Below are positions 8,492-17,235 of a stretch of 64,000 nt of DNA, in pieces (the stretch's first letter is position 1; each line of letters starts with the position of its first letter). Source of the DNA: GCA-2687025 sp964473525. Lineage in GTDB: Bacteria; Poribacteria; WGA-4E; GCA-2687025. Where the stretch lies: positions 193,636 through 257,635 of the forward strand of contig CAYYPK010000007.1 of assembly GCA_964473525.1 (NCBI GenBank), given 5' to 3'. Below the pieces are notes generated by a model that saw nothing but the letters and a program-made list of their open reading frames with translations, had not been told where the DNA came from and did no database searches. The position numbers and the translations under genes are program-made.

Positions 8492-9492
8492 GAGCAACAT
8501 GGCGAACTGGGTTGTCTCTGCCGGCAGGTATTGCGCCGGTCGTGGCGTTACTCGCGCTCGCCGCGGGATGCGGCGAGGACAGGGACGCGCTCGAAGACGC
8601 GCTCCTAGAGGCTCGCCGGTCGCCCATCGCCTTCGTATCAGATCGGGACGGCGTGCGCCGCATCTACGTCATGGACGAGGACGGCTCCCGGCAACGTCCT
8701 CTGTCGGATCCCCCGCAGGGCGGAGATGCGCATCCCGCCTGGTCGCCTGACGGAAAGCAGATCGCCTTCGTCTCTTACCGTGATCACGCCGCGTACGGCG
8801 AGATATACGTCATGGACGCCGACGGCGAGAACGAACGGAACATCACGAACAGCCCGGACAGCCACGACACGCATCCGGCGTGGTCGCCCGACGGCTCCAG
8901 CATCGCCTTCGCGTCCGATCGCGACTACGGCCCACGCACGCTGGACATCTACGTCATGGACGCGGACGGCAGCGCGCCCCGGCATCTACTTGGGGAGGCC
9001 GCCGTCGACGCCATGTATCCTGCCTGGACCCCCGACGGCGCCCGTATGCTATACGTAGCGGCGTCTCTAGCGAACCCGGACGGAGGAAGCTATCGGGTCC
9101 TCGTGAACGACATGGACGGAACGCCCTCCCGCAGGGCCTGGGGCGTGAACGCCGCTGACCCTAGGACCTCTCTGTCCCCAGACGCGACAACGGTCGCTAC
9201 GGTTGGCGAAAGGCTGCCTCCGTCCTATCACCGGGGACGGTCTCTGTACGCGCACGTTCTGACCATACAGTGGGAACGTGCGCTCACCGACGATCCACAG
9301 GTCGACGACGAGTACCCGTCGTGGTCTCCTGGCGGGAGTCGCATCGTCTACATGTCCAAATACCTCGACGACGATGGCGAACCCACCGGTCGCGTCGACA
9401 TCCGCGTGGTGGACGTGGACACACTCGCGGTGACCCAACTCACCGACATCGACGGCTACGATGGCATGCCTGCCTGGGCGCCTTTCCGCTAG
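8488..9492 (+). CDS. TolB-like propeller lipoprotein, array unit 7 (last)
   Basis: 334 residues. The signal peptide ends AAGC, followed by GEDRDALEDALLEARR. Blades include IAFVSDRDGVRRIYVM, HPAWSPDG (twice), YPAWTPDG and YPSWSPGG. The C-terminus is MPAWAPFR, so this copy carries two residues past the PAWSP end that is fixed in units 1 to 6. It resembles unit 1 more than units 3 to 6 in its second blade (IAFVSYRD followed by GEIYVMDADGENERNIT in both). The leader differs from all other units. Confidence 0.86.
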   Translation: MRATWRTGLSLPAGIAPVVALLALAAGCGEDRDALEDALLEARRSPIAFVSDRDGVRRIYVMDEDGSRQRPLSDPPQGGDAHPAWSPDGKQIAFVSYRDHAAYGEIYVMDADGENERNITNSPDSHDTHPAWSPDGSSIAFASDRDYGPRTLDIYVMDADGSAPRHLLGEAAVDAMYPAWTPDGARMLYVAASLANPDGGSYRVLVNDMDGTPSRRAWGVNAADPRTSLSPDATTVATVGERLPPSYHRGRSLYAHVLTIQWERALTDDPQVDDEYPSWSPGGSRIVYMSKYLDDDGEPTGRVDIRVVDVDTLAVTQLTDIDGYDGMPAWAPFR

Positions 9493-9530
9493 CCTCCGTC
9501 CTCTATTTCGCGCAACTTCACGCCCTCCCG

Positions 9531-9560
9531 TTGACCATCCTGCTCCGCGACGGCTACACT
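9531..9560 (+). promoter_or_regulatory. Candidate sigma70-type promoter of the suf operon
   Basis: TTGACC at 9531-9536, an 18-base spacer and TACACT at 9555-9560 lie 49 bases upstream of the Rrf2 regulator start. It sits in the only sizeable gap before the operon. Confidence 0.4.
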
Positions 9561-9573
9561 CTGAGCGGATAGT

Positions 9574-9588
9574 GGACCTATTTGGTAC
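9574..9588 (+). promoter_or_regulatory. Candidate Rrf2 operator (imperfect inverted repeat)
   Basis: GGACC-TATTT-GGTAC is an inverted repeat with four of five positions paired, just downstream of the candidate promoter and before the Rrf2-type gene. The preceding ATAGTGGAC resembles the left half of an IscR type 1 site (ATASYYGAC). Autoregulation of suf operons by the first-gene Rrf2 regulator is common, so this is the natural place for a site. Confidence 0.3.
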
Positions 9589-9608
9589 TGTTTACGGGAA
9601 AGCCTCTG

Positions 9609-10070
9609 ATGATACGCCTCAGCAAGCAGACCGACTACGGCATCCTGCTGCTGACGCGCTTCGTAGACACGGGCGAGGCGACGACGCTGACTGCCCGCGC
9701 GCTTGCCGAAGGCACAGGGATTCCACTGCCCACGGTTAGCAAGGTGCTGAAGCTGTTGGCGCGTGAGGATCTGCTCGCTTCCCATCGCGGCGCGCGCGGC
9801 GGGTATAGCCTGGCGAAGCAACCCAGCGACATCCCCGTCGTGGACATCATCCACGCCCTCGAGGGCGGCGTCGCCCTCACCGAATGCGTCTGGTCGCCCG
9901 GCGAGTGTGATCACGAGATCACGTGCCGCGTGGGCGCCAACTGGCGGCTCATTAACGACGCCGTGGTCGACGCGCTGCGGAGGATTTCCCTCCTCGATAT
10001 GTCGGGGCCGCTGCCCCACGAACTGATGCCCCTGACCCTTGGCGCCTTCACCGCGCCTTCGTCGACGTAG
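9609..10070 (+). CDS. Rrf2-family transcriptional regulator of the suf operon
   Basis: 153 residues from the ATG at 9609 (MIRLSKQTDYG); an in-frame start at 9582 would add nine atypical residues. The N-terminal winged helix carries the family pattern ALAEGTGIPLPTVSKVLKLL followed by the wing GARGGYSL. Three cysteines in ECVWSPGECDHEITCRV (C-x6-C-x5-C) match the iron-sulfur ligand region of IscR/NsrR-type proteins, so it probably senses a cluster. It is followed 16 bases later by sufB and probably represses or tunes the operon according to Fe-S status. Confidence 0.9.
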   Translation: MIRLSKQTDYGILLLTRFVDTGEATTLTARALAEGTGIPLPTVSKVLKLLAREDLLASHRGARGGYSLAKQPSDIPVVDIIHALEGGVALTECVWSPGECDHEITCRVGANWRLINDAVVDALRRISLLDMSGPLPHELMPLTLGAFTAPSST

Positions 10071-10086
10071 CCACCTGGGATTAACG

Positions 10087-11535
10087 ATGGCCTCTGAAAC
10101 CGAAGAGCTAGAACGCTTAGCCGAACAAGAGTACGAGTGGGGCTTCGTCACGGATATCGAGGCGGAGTCCGCGCCTCCGGGGCTCAACGAAGAGATCATC
10201 CGGTTCATCTCCGCCAAGAAGGAGGAACCGGAGTGGATGCTCGAATTCCGGCTGAACGCGTATCGTCGCTGGACGACGATGGAAGAGCCGAACTGGCAGT
10301 TCGTGAAGTACGACGAGATCGACTACCAGGACATCATCTACTACTCGGCTCCCAAGTCGCAGGCGGACGGTCCTAAGAGCCTCGACGAGGTGGATCCCGA
10401 ACTGCTGCGCACGTACGAACGCCTCGGCATCCCGCTGCACGAGCAGCAGATGCTCGCGGGCGTCGCCGTGGACGCCGTGTTCGACAGCGTCTCCGTCGCG
10501 ACAACGTTCAAGGACAAGCTGCACGAAGTCGGCGTCATCTTCTGCCCCATCAGCGAGGCGATACGCGACCATCCAGAGCTCGTACAGAAGTACCTCGGTA
10601 GCGTCATTCCCGTTGGCGACCACTTCTTCTCGGCGCTGAACTCCGCGGTGTTCACCGACGGGACATTCGTCTACGTTCCACCGGGCGTGCGTTGCCCGAT
10701 GGAGCTTTCGACGTACTTCCGCATCAACGCCGCCAAAACGGGTCAGTTCGAGCGGACGCTCATCGTCGCCGACGAAGGCTCCTACGTGAGCTACCTCGAA
10801 GGCTGCACGGCGCCCATGCGCGACGAAAACCAGTTGCACGCCGCGAACGTGGAACTCATCGCCATGAAGGACGCCGAGATCAAGTACTCGACGGTCCAGA
10901 ACTGGTACCCGGGCGACGAGAACGGCGTGGGCGGCATCTACAACTTCGTCACGAAGCGCGGCATCTGCGAGGGCGAGAACGCCAAGATCTCGTGGACGCA
11001 GGTGGAAACTGGCTCGTCCATCACGTGGAAATATCCAAGCGTCATCCTCAAGGGCGACAACTCGGTCGGCGAGTTCTACTCCGTCGCGCTGACGCGGATG
11101 ATGCAGCAGGCAGATACCGGCACGAAGATGATCCATCTGGGCAAGAACACGTCCAGCACCATCGTGTCCAAGGGCATCTCGGCGGGACGCGGACAGAACG
11201 TGTATCGCGGCGAGGTGCGCATCAACCCCGGAGCCGAAGGGGCGCGCAACTACACCGTCTGCGACTCGATGTTGCTGGGAGACAAGTGCGGGGCGCACAC
11301 GTTCCCGTACATCGACGTGCGCAACAACACCGCGCAGGTCGAACACGAGGCGACGACGTCGAAGATCGGCGAGGACCAGATCTTCTACTGCCAGCAGCGC
11401 GGCATCTCGGAAGAGGACGCCGTGTCGATGATCGTGAACGGCTTCTGCAAAGAGGTGTTCCGGGAACTGCCGATGGAGTTCGCGGTGGAAGCAACCAAGC
11501 TCCTTGAGATCAGCCTGGAAGGTAGCGTCGGCTAG
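10087..11535 (+). CDS. sufB: Fe-S cluster assembly protein SufB
   Basis: 482 residues from the ATG at 10087. This is the usual SufB length and the sequence is strongly conserved (EPEWMLEFRLNAYRRW near the N-terminus, then GVRCPMELSTYFRIN, SYVSYLEGCTAP, NWYPGD, GEFYSVALT). SufB forms the SufBC2D scaffold in the cytosol, accepting sulfur from SufS via SufU or SufE and building the cluster. It is the first structural gene after the Rrf2 regulator. A long antisense reading frame covers it but has no coding features. Confidence 0.97.
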   Translation: MASETEELERLAEQEYEWGFVTDIEAESAPPGLNEEIIRFISAKKEEPEWMLEFRLNAYRRWTTMEEPNWQFVKYDEIDYQDIIYYSAPKSQADGPKSLDEVDPELLRTYERLGIPLHEQQMLAGVAVDAVFDSVSVATTFKDKLHEVGVIFCPISEAIRDHPELVQKYLGSVIPVGDHFFSALNSAVFTDGTFVYVPPGVRCPMELSTYFRINAAKTGQFERTLIVADEGSYVSYLEGCTAPMRDENQLHAANVELIAMKDAEIKYSTVQNWYPGDENGVGGIYNFVTKRGICEGENAKISWTQVETGSSITWKYPSVILKGDNSVGEFYSVALTRMMQQADTGTKMIHLGKNTSSTIVSKGISAGRGQNVYRGEVRINPGAEGARNYTVCDSMLLGDKCGAHTFPYIDVRNNTAQVEHEATTSKIGEDQIFYCQQRGISEEDAVSMIVNGFCKEVFRELPMEFAVEATKLLEISLEGSVG

Positions 11536-11588
11536 CGGCTGGCCGCGGCGATCGAGCGCCATGTCGTGTGGGGTACGAGACGCGTAGA

Positions 11589-11625
11589 TCCCTTCCCTCG
11601 CAGGGGAAGGCTAGGATGGGGTCGG
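11589..11625 (+). repeat. Dispersed intergenic hairpin element, copy 1
   Basis: A CCTTCCC / GGGAAGG hairpin is followed by CTAGGATGGGGTCGG. It lies between sufB and sufC, ending 87 bases before the sufC start, in the direction of transcription. Copies 2, 3 and 4 are at 15592, 23217 (minus strand) and 40444. Confidence 0.75.
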
Positions 11626-11712
11626 AGAGTCGGAGCTGACAATAGCGGCGGCAGTGTCGTAGGTGGCGGCGCGGGCGAGACGCCAACATACGGGAAAGTA
11701 AGAACGGAGAAG

Positions 11713-12483
11713 ATGCTACAGATCAAGGATCTGCACGCGCGCGTAGACGAGACTGGCGAGGAAATCCTCAAGGGACTCACCCTGACCGTCAAAACCGGCG
11801 AGGTGCATTCCATCATGGGGCCGAACGGCTCCGGCAAGAGCACGCTGGCGCAGGTGCTCGCCGGACGCGAGACGTACGAGGTGACGTCTGGCTCCGTGAC
11901 GTACAACGGCCGCGACCTGCTGGACCTGTCGCCTGAGGAGCGCGCGTGCGAGGGCGTCTTCCTGGCTTTCCAATATCCGGTCGAGATACCGGGCGTCAGC
12001 AACACGTACTTCCTCAAGGCAGCCGTGAACGCGCGCCGGAAGCATCGCGACGAGGGCGAAGTCGACGCGATGGACTTCCTGAAGCTCATCCGCGAGAAGG
12101 CGGCCCTGCTTGACATGGACACGGGGCTGTTGAACCGCCCCGTGAATCAGGGCTTCTCCGGCGGAGAGAAGAAGCGTAACGAGATATTCCAGATGGCGAT
12201 GCTGGAGCCGCAACTCGCCATCCTCGACGAGACGGACTCAGGACTGGACATCGACGCGCTCAAAGTCGTTGCGAACGGCGTGAACGCGCTGAGAAGCCCT
12301 GAGCGCGCCGTCGTCGTCGTGACGCACTATCAGCGTCTGCTGGACTACATCGTGCCTGACTACGTCCACGTGCTGCACGACGGACGCATCGCGAAGTCGG
12401 GCGGCAAGGAACTCGCGCTGGAACTCGAGGACCGAGGCTACGGCTGGCTGGCGGACGGAGAAGCCGCAGGCGCGTCTGCGTAA
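11713..12483 (+). CDS. sufC: Fe-S cluster assembly ATPase SufC
   Basis: 256 residues, starting at an ATG preceded by GGAGA. It is an ABC-type ATPase with Walker A GPNGSGKST, the SufC-typical FLAFQYPVEIPGV, the signature NQGFSGGEKKRNEI and Walker B LAILDETDSGLD. It powers conformational change in the SufBC2D scaffold. The 177-base gap from sufB is large for this operon and contains the intergenic hairpin repeat. Confidence 0.97.
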   Translation: MLQIKDLHARVDETGEEILKGLTLTVKTGEVHSIMGPNGSGKSTLAQVLAGRETYEVTSGSVTYNGRDLLDLSPEERACEGVFLAFQYPVEIPGVSNTYFLKAAVNARRKHRDEGEVDAMDFLKLIREKAALLDMDTGLLNRPVNQGFSGGEKKRNEIFQMAMLEPQLAILDETDSGLDIDALKVVANGVNALRSPERAVVVVTHYQRLLDYIVPDYVHVLHDGRIAKSGGKELALELEDRGYGWLADGEAAGASA

Positions 12484-12536
12484 CACCTCGACGAAGCCGC
12501 GGCTAACAACGGCGCAGCAGGGATGGCGATCAGTAT

Positions 12537-13874
12537 ATGAACGACGCACGCGCTACGGCACTGGACGGGTTCCTAGCGAACGCACGCGCCCTCGAGGACG
12601 AGCTCGCGAGCGGGCCGACGTGGCTCGTGAATCGGCGACGGCAGGCGCTCGACCGACTCGCGAAGCTGGGGCTTCCCACGACGCGCGACGAAGACTGGCG
12701 GTTCACGAACCTACGCGGTGTCGCGGGGACGGAATTCGGCGTGGCTCCGACCCCCGACGTGGCAGCAACGCGACGGGCCATCGACAGCGTGCCATTCGCG
12801 GACCTGCGATGTGCAAGGGTCGTTGTTGTCGATGGGCGGTTCGTTGCGGAGCTCTCCGCGGTCGAGATGGACGGCCTTCGTGTGCTTGCTCTGTCGGACG
12901 CGGTCGCTGAGATGCCCGAGCTAGTCGAGGACCACCTCGGAGCCCACGCTGGCGTCGAATCGGAAGCCTTCAACGCGCTCAACACCGCGCTGGCGCGGGA
13001 CGGCGTCGTTGTCCACGCGCCCAAGGGCGTTGCCGTCGAGGAGCCGATCCACATCTTGTCCGTGACGACGGGAGATGCTCCCGTGGCGACGCACGGACGC
13101 TACCTCATCGTGGCGGAAGAGAGCAGCCAGGTAACGGTCGTCGAGACGCACGTCTCCGTCGCGACCGGCGCCTATCTGACGAATCCGGTGACGGAGATCG
13201 TCGCAGGCGCCAACGCAAACGTCGACCACTACCGTGTGCAGGCGGAGTCGGTGGACGGATACCACGTTGGGTCCGTGCATACGTGGGGCGGTCGCGACAG
13301 CGTCACGTCCACGCACACGGTCTCCGTCGGCGAGGGGCTAGCGCGGAACGACGCAGTAGTCACACTCGGCGGGACGAACTCCGAAGCGCATCTCAACGGG
13401 CTATACCTTGTCGGCGAAGGTGGGCACGTGGACAACCACACGACGCTCGTCCATGCCTGCGAAAACGGGAGCAGTCGCGAGGTGTACAAGGGCGTCTTGG
13501 ACGACGACGCGCGGGCGGTGTTCCACGGACGCATCGTCGTGGAGAAGGACGCGCAGGAGACGGACTCGTACCAGACGAACAACAACCTGCTGCTGAGCGA
13601 TGAGTCGCGCGTGAACACGAAGCCGCAGCTCGAAATCTACGCGGACCAGGTGAAGTGCAGCCACGGAGCAACCATCGGGCAGATGGACGACGACTCCGTG
13701 TTCTACCTGCGTTCCCGCGGCATCGACCGGCAGGCGGCGGAGGGCATGCTCATCTACGCCTTCGCTAGCGAAGTGCTGGACGGCATCAAGGTGGACGCGC
13801 TACGCGAGCAACTCATGGGCAAGCTGTTCGACTGGCTGCCACAGGGCGACGTTGTGAGAGAGGCGCTAAGTTGA
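12537..13874 (+). CDS. sufD: Fe-S cluster assembly protein SufD
   Basis: 445 residues. The N-terminal part is variable, with the usual SufD motif TTRDEDWRFTNL. It is followed by the beta-helix core shared with SufB (YQTNNNLLLSDESRVNTKPQLEIYADQVKCSHGATIG and SVFYLRSRGI). It partners with SufB and SufC in the scaffold complex. It ends four bases into the sufS start (TTGA overlap). Confidence 0.96.
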   Translation: MNDARATALDGFLANARALEDELASGPTWLVNRRRQALDRLAKLGLPTTRDEDWRFTNLRGVAGTEFGVAPTPDVAATRRAIDSVPFADLRCARVVVVDGRFVAELSAVEMDGLRVLALSDAVAEMPELVEDHLGAHAGVESEAFNALNTALARDGVVVHAPKGVAVEEPIHILSVTTGDAPVATHGRYLIVAEESSQVTVVETHVSVATGAYLTNPVTEIVAGANANVDHYRVQAESVDGYHVGSVHTWGGRDSVTSTHTVSVGEGLARNDAVVTLGGTNSEAHLNGLYLVGEGGHVDNHTTLVHACENGSSREVYKGVLDDDARAVFHGRIVVEKDAQETDSYQTNNNLLLSDESRVNTKPQLEIYADQVKCSHGATIGQMDDDSVFYLRSRGIDRQAAEGMLIYAFASEVLDGIKVDALREQLMGKLFDWLPQGDVVREALS

Positions 13875-15112
13875 GCATCGCCACGCCCGGTCCTTGCTTC
13901 GACGTTCAGGCGGTAAGGAGCGAGTTCCCCATCCTCGAACAGGAGGTGCGGGGTAAGCCGCTCGTATATCTCGACAACGCCGCGACGACGCAGAAGCCAC
14001 GGGCGGTCATCGACGCGCTGACGAACTACTACACGACGACGAACGCGAACGTGCATCGCGGCGTGCACATGCTCAGCCAAAAGGCGACGGACGCGTTCGA
14101 GTCGGGACGCGAGGCCGTGCGATCGTATCTCAACGCGCGTGACGACCGTGAGGTGATCTTCACGCGCGGCACGACGGAAGCGATCAACCTCGTCGCTCAC
14201 GGCGTGGGCCGCAAGCGGCTGGAACCGGGCGACGAGATCATCATCTCGGCGATGGAGCACCACTCGAACATCGTCCCGTGGCAGATGGTGTGCGAGGAGA
14301 CCGGAGCGAAGCTGCGCGTCATTCCCATGACGGACGACGGGGAGTTGCTCCTCGAAGAATACGCGCGGATGCTGAATCCGCGAACGCGACTCGTCTCCGT
14401 GGTGTACGTGTCGAATTCGCTTGGGACCGTGAACCCCGTGCGCGAGATCACGGCGATGGCGCACCAGGCGGGGGCGCTCGTCATGCTCGACGGGGCGCAG
14501 GCGGTGCAGCACCTTCCAGTGGACGTGCAGGAGCTGGATTGCGACTTCTTCGCGTTCTCCGGCCACAAGCTCTACGGGCCGACAGGCATCGGCGCGCTGT
14601 GGGGGCGTCAGGAACTGCTGGAAGACATGGCGCCATACCAGGGCGGCGGTGAGATGATCCGCACCGTAACGTTCGAGAAGACGACGTACAACGCACTGCC
14701 GGCGCGCTTCGAGGCGGGAACGCCTGACATCGCCGGCGTTGTTGGGCTTGAGGCCGCCGTCAACTGGGTTGCCGACGTAGGGCTAGATAACATCGCCGCG
14801 CACGAGGCCGATCTGGTAGACTACGCGGCGAAGAGCCTGAGCTTCAATCGGCGCGTGCGGCTCATCGGCGAGGCGAAGGAGCGCGCTAGCGTCGTCTCGT
14901 TTGTCATGGAAGCGGCGCACCCGCACGACATAGGCACTATTCTGGACAGCGAAGGCATCGCGGTGCGCACGGGTCATCATTGTACGCAGCCGGTCATGGA
15001 TCGACTGGGGATCGCGGCCACGGCGCGCGCGTCTTTCGCCGTCTACAACACCCGCGAAGAGGTGGACGCCCTCGTGAGCGGCGTCAACAAAGTGGCAGAG
15101 GTTCTCGGCTGA
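13871..15112 (+). CDS. sufS: Cysteine desulfurase SufS
   Basis: 413 residues from a TTG start that overlaps the sufD stop. It is a PLP enzyme of the class V aminotransferase fold (group II desulfurase). Seen are YLDNAATTQKP near the N-terminus, MEHHSNIVPWQ, the PLP lysine in SGHKLYGPTG (about residue 233), and the catalytic cysteine in RTGHHCTQP (about residue 371). It mobilises sulfur from cysteine as a persulfide for SufU. Its stop shares one base with the sufU start. Confidence 0.97.
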   Translation: MSIATPGPCFDVQAVRSEFPILEQEVRGKPLVYLDNAATTQKPRAVIDALTNYYTTTNANVHRGVHMLSQKATDAFESGREAVRSYLNARDDREVIFTRGTTEAINLVAHGVGRKRLEPGDEIIISAMEHHSNIVPWQMVCEETGAKLRVIPMTDDGELLLEEYARMLNPRTRLVSVVYVSNSLGTVNPVREITAMAHQAGALVMLDGAQAVQHLPVDVQELDCDFFAFSGHKLYGPTGIGALWGRQELLEDMAPYQGGGEMIRTVTFEKTTYNALPARFEAGTPDIAGVVGLEAAVNWVADVGLDNIAAHEADLVDYAAKSLSFNRRVRLIGEAKERASVVSFVMEAAHPHDIGTILDSEGIAVRTGHHCTQPVMDRLGIAATARASFAVYNTREEVDALVSGVNKVAEVLG

Positions 15113-15564
15113 TGCTGGACCTGCGCGAGCTGTACCAGGACGTCATTCTCGACCACAACCGCAACCCGCAGAACTTCGGGAAGCCCGACGCGTCGAACCG
15201 CCAGGCGGACGGGCACAACCCGCTGTGCGGCGACAAGATCACCGTCTATCTCACCGTCGAGAACGACCGCATTGAGGACGTGCGCTTCGACGGCGTTGGA
15301 TGCGCCATCTCGACGGCGTCCGCGTCGCTGATGACGGAGACGCTCAAGGGGCGGCCGCTGGGTGAGGTGGCACAACTGTTCGACGTGTTCCACGAGCTCG
15401 TCATGGGCAACGCCGAAGCCGCGCTCGACGGCCCCGACATCGGGAAGCTCATAGCGTTTCAGGGCGTGAGCGAGTATCCGATGCGCGTCAAATGCGCGAC
15501 GCTCTGCTGGCATACGCTCAACGCCGCCATCGAGAACAAGCAAGACCCGGTAACGACGGAATAG
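15112..15564 (+). CDS. sufU: Fe-S cluster assembly sulfur transferase SufU
   Basis: 150 residues. The ATG overlaps the sufS stop (TGATG). It has YQDVILDHNRNPQNFG at the N-terminus and the conserved cysteines in NPLCGD, GCAISTAS and KCATLCWHTL, which match the zinc and sulfur acceptor sites of SufU. In this family SufU takes the persulfide from SufS, replacing SufE. Its presence points to a Gram-positive or Chloroflexi-like SUF type rather than the E. coli SufE type. Confidence 0.95.
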   Translation: MLDLRELYQDVILDHNRNPQNFGKPDASNRQADGHNPLCGDKITVYLTVENDRIEDVRFDGVGCAISTASASLMTETLKGRPLGEVAQLFDVFHELVMGNAEAALDGPDIGKLIAFQGVSEYPMRVKCATLCWHTLNAAIENKQDPVTTE

Positions 15565-15591
15565 CCGACCCGGCGCCGCATCTGGCGCCAG

Positions 15592-15626
15592 TCCCTTCCC
15601 TAGAAGGGAAGGTTAGGATGGGGTCG
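15592..15626 (+). repeat. Dispersed intergenic hairpin element, copy 2
   Basis: A CCTTCCC / GGGAAGG stem is followed by TTAGGATGGGGTCGG, ending 43 bases before the start of the sufT-like gene. A GGCGCC pair precedes the stem, as also in copy 3. Confidence 0.75.
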
Positions 15627-15669
15627 GGGCGAACACGCCAACCCGACGAACCACAAGGACGTACCAGGC

Positions 15670-16041
15670 ATGGGCGAGAAGGCAGACCTGGCCGGACTGA
15701 TGGGCGCGGCGCAGATCAAGGACGAGATCGTCACCGCCCTCAAGACCGTGTACGACCCTGAGATACCTGTCGACATTTACGAGATGGGGCTCATCTACCG
15801 CATTGACGTCGCCGACGACGGGAGTGTCGAGATCGACATGACGCTGACGTCTCCTGCCTGCCCGGTCGCGCAGATCCTGCCCATGCAGGCCAAGTCCGTG
15901 GTCGAGACCGTGCCGGGCGTGAAGGAGGTCGAGCTCGAAATCGTGTGGGACCCGCCGTGGGAGATGGAGCGGATGTCCGAGGCGGCGCGGTTTGAGCTTG
16001 GCATTCTGGATGTCGAGCCCGCGCCCGACAGCAGCGTGTAG
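15670..16041 (+). CDS. sufT: SufT-like MIP18/DUF59 Fe-S assembly protein
   Basis: 123 residues. It is a single DUF59 (MIP18/PaaD-like) domain with VYDPEIPVDIYEMGLIY and TLTSPACPVAQILP, the conserved DPE and ACP segments. Proteins of this type act in Fe-S cluster maturation and are often the last gene of suf operons. It follows sufU after a 105-base gap that holds repeat copy 2. It converges on the histidine kinase gene. Confidence 0.92.
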   Translation: MGEKADLAGLMGAAQIKDEIVTALKTVYDPEIPVDIYEMGLIYRIDVADDGSVEIDMTLTSPACPVAQILPMQAKSVVETVPGVKEVELEIVWDPPWEMERMSEAARFELGILDVEPAPDSSV

Positions 16042-16086
16042 TCGCCGGGGTTCGCGCAGAGGCTGCGACGTGGATCGAGGGCTCGC

Positions 16087-17235
16087 TTACGCCAGCGGAA
16101 TCTCTATGAGGATCCCCGTGCCTTCGCCCTCCTGAGACTCGACCGTGAACTCCCCGCCAAGCATCCGTACACGCTCCTCCATACCCACGAGACCGAACCT
16201 CTCCTCGACTGGTCCAGCAGAGGTGCTGGCCACGTCGAACCCAACACCGTCGTCCTCGATCAGGGCGGATACGGCTCCGACCGTGACTGTGAGGTACACG
16301 CCGACGCTTGTCGCGTTTGCGTGGTGTACCACGTTCGTCAGGCTGGCGTGGATCACTCGGTACAGGCACGTCTCAGCCGCCGCTGGAAGGCGCATGCCGT
16401 CAGGGTTGTGCACGGTGAAGCTCGGCTCGAGACCTGCGCCCTGTGCCAGGGAATCAATGTCCCGCGCGAGCGCCACTTCGATTCCCAGGTCGTCCAGGTC
16501 TGACGGGCGCATGTCGAAGGCGATGCGCCGCACGTCCTCCAGGGTGCTGGCAGTCTGTGTGCGGAGCGCCGCGACGGTTGCCTCGGCCTCTGCATCGGCG
16601 TCCGCAACCGCCTGCTCAACGGTGCGCAGCCCCACCAGCAACGCGGTGAGTTCCTGACCAACGCGGTCGTGTAATTCTGTCGCGATGCGGGCTCGCTCTT
16701 CCTCCTGCGCGGTGAGAACGCGGTGTAGCAGTTGCGTCCTTTGCTCCTCACTTAGACGGAGCTGTTCCTCTGCCCTTCGCCGTCCCGCTAGCTCACCGTG
16801 CAACGCGCTGTTGGCGTTCTGCAGCGCCGTGGTCCGCTCGGCAACTCGGGCCTCCAGATCCGCATTCCGCTGCACTGCCTGACGCTGCATTGTGACCAGG
16901 TCACTGTTGAGCCGGGTGAACCCCCCGTACAGCTCCTCGGCGGTTGAGCCAAAGAGCAGGAATTCGTCGGCCAGCAGCACGCCGCTGACCCGGAACGCCA
17001 CAATACCGTCGCGAACAGTCAGGTTGAGATCCCAGTCCGCTAGCGAACCTGTCGCCGCGAGTTCGGCGAGCATCCGACGGCACTTACCGTCGCTGCCTGC
17101 AGCAACCACCTGGAACACGGAAGAGACGCCAGGCTGGTCAGCCGGGAACGGGCCTCCCTGGCGCAGTACGCGCGCGATCTCGCCGTTTGGGGAGCAGAGG
17201 ATGGCGAAGTGAGCGTCGTCCTTCTTCGGCCTCAC
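16087..17235 (-). CDS. Sensor histidine kinase, NarL/DegS type (HisKA_3)
   Basis: 382 residues from a GTG that overlaps the upstream B12-protein stop by four bases (GTGA). The N-terminal 110 residues form a PAS-like sensory region without membrane segments, so the protein looks cytoplasmic. A coiled coil follows (about 110-175), then the dimerisation helix with the phospho-accepting His in ATELHDRVGQ (about residue 189). The ATPase has an N box (SLTNVVHHANA) and IEDDGVGFD. No response regulator is adjacent. The tight coupling to the cobalamin-binding protein suggests they work as one signalling unit. Confidence 0.92.
   Translation of the reverse strand: MRPKKDDAHFAILCSPNGEIARVLRQGGPFPADQPGVSSVFQVVAAGSDGKCRRMLAELAATGSLADWDLNLTVRDGIVAFRVSGVLLADEFLLFGSTAEELYGGFTRLNSDLVTMQRQAVQRNADLEARVAERTTALQNANSALHGELAGRRRAEEQLRLSEEQRTQLLHRVLTAQEEERARIATELHDRVGQELTALLVGLRTVEQAVADADAEAEATVAALRTQTASTLEDVRRIAFDMRPSDLDDLGIEVALARDIDSLAQGAGLEPSFTVHNPDGMRLPAAAETCLYRVIHASLTNVVHHANATSVGVYLTVTVGAVSALIEDDGVGFDVASTSAGPVEERFGLVGMEERVRMLGGEFTVESQEGEGTGILIEIPLA

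Larger units (their letters stand above)
2648..9492 (+). repeat. Head-to-tail array of seven paralogous lipoprotein genes
   Basis: Seven genes of about 980 bases follow one another with nothing between them. Five junctions (3607, 4584, 5552, 6532, 7491) share a near-identical block spanning the DYDGMPAWSP codons, the stop and the ATG of the next gene. Sequence identity is highest at the unit ends and lowest in the middle blades. This fits amplification by unequal recombination plus gene conversion at the junctions. Confidence 0.9.

Noticed and set aside
2648..9492. CRISPR-like periodicity in the lipoprotein array
   Set aside because: The period is one blade of about 130 bases with coding-type variation, and there are no spacers or short identical repeats.
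10117..11562. 481-residue antisense reading frame over sufB
   Set aside because: It mirrors the codon bias of sufB in a high-GC genome, has no domain or ribosome site, and sufB is certain.
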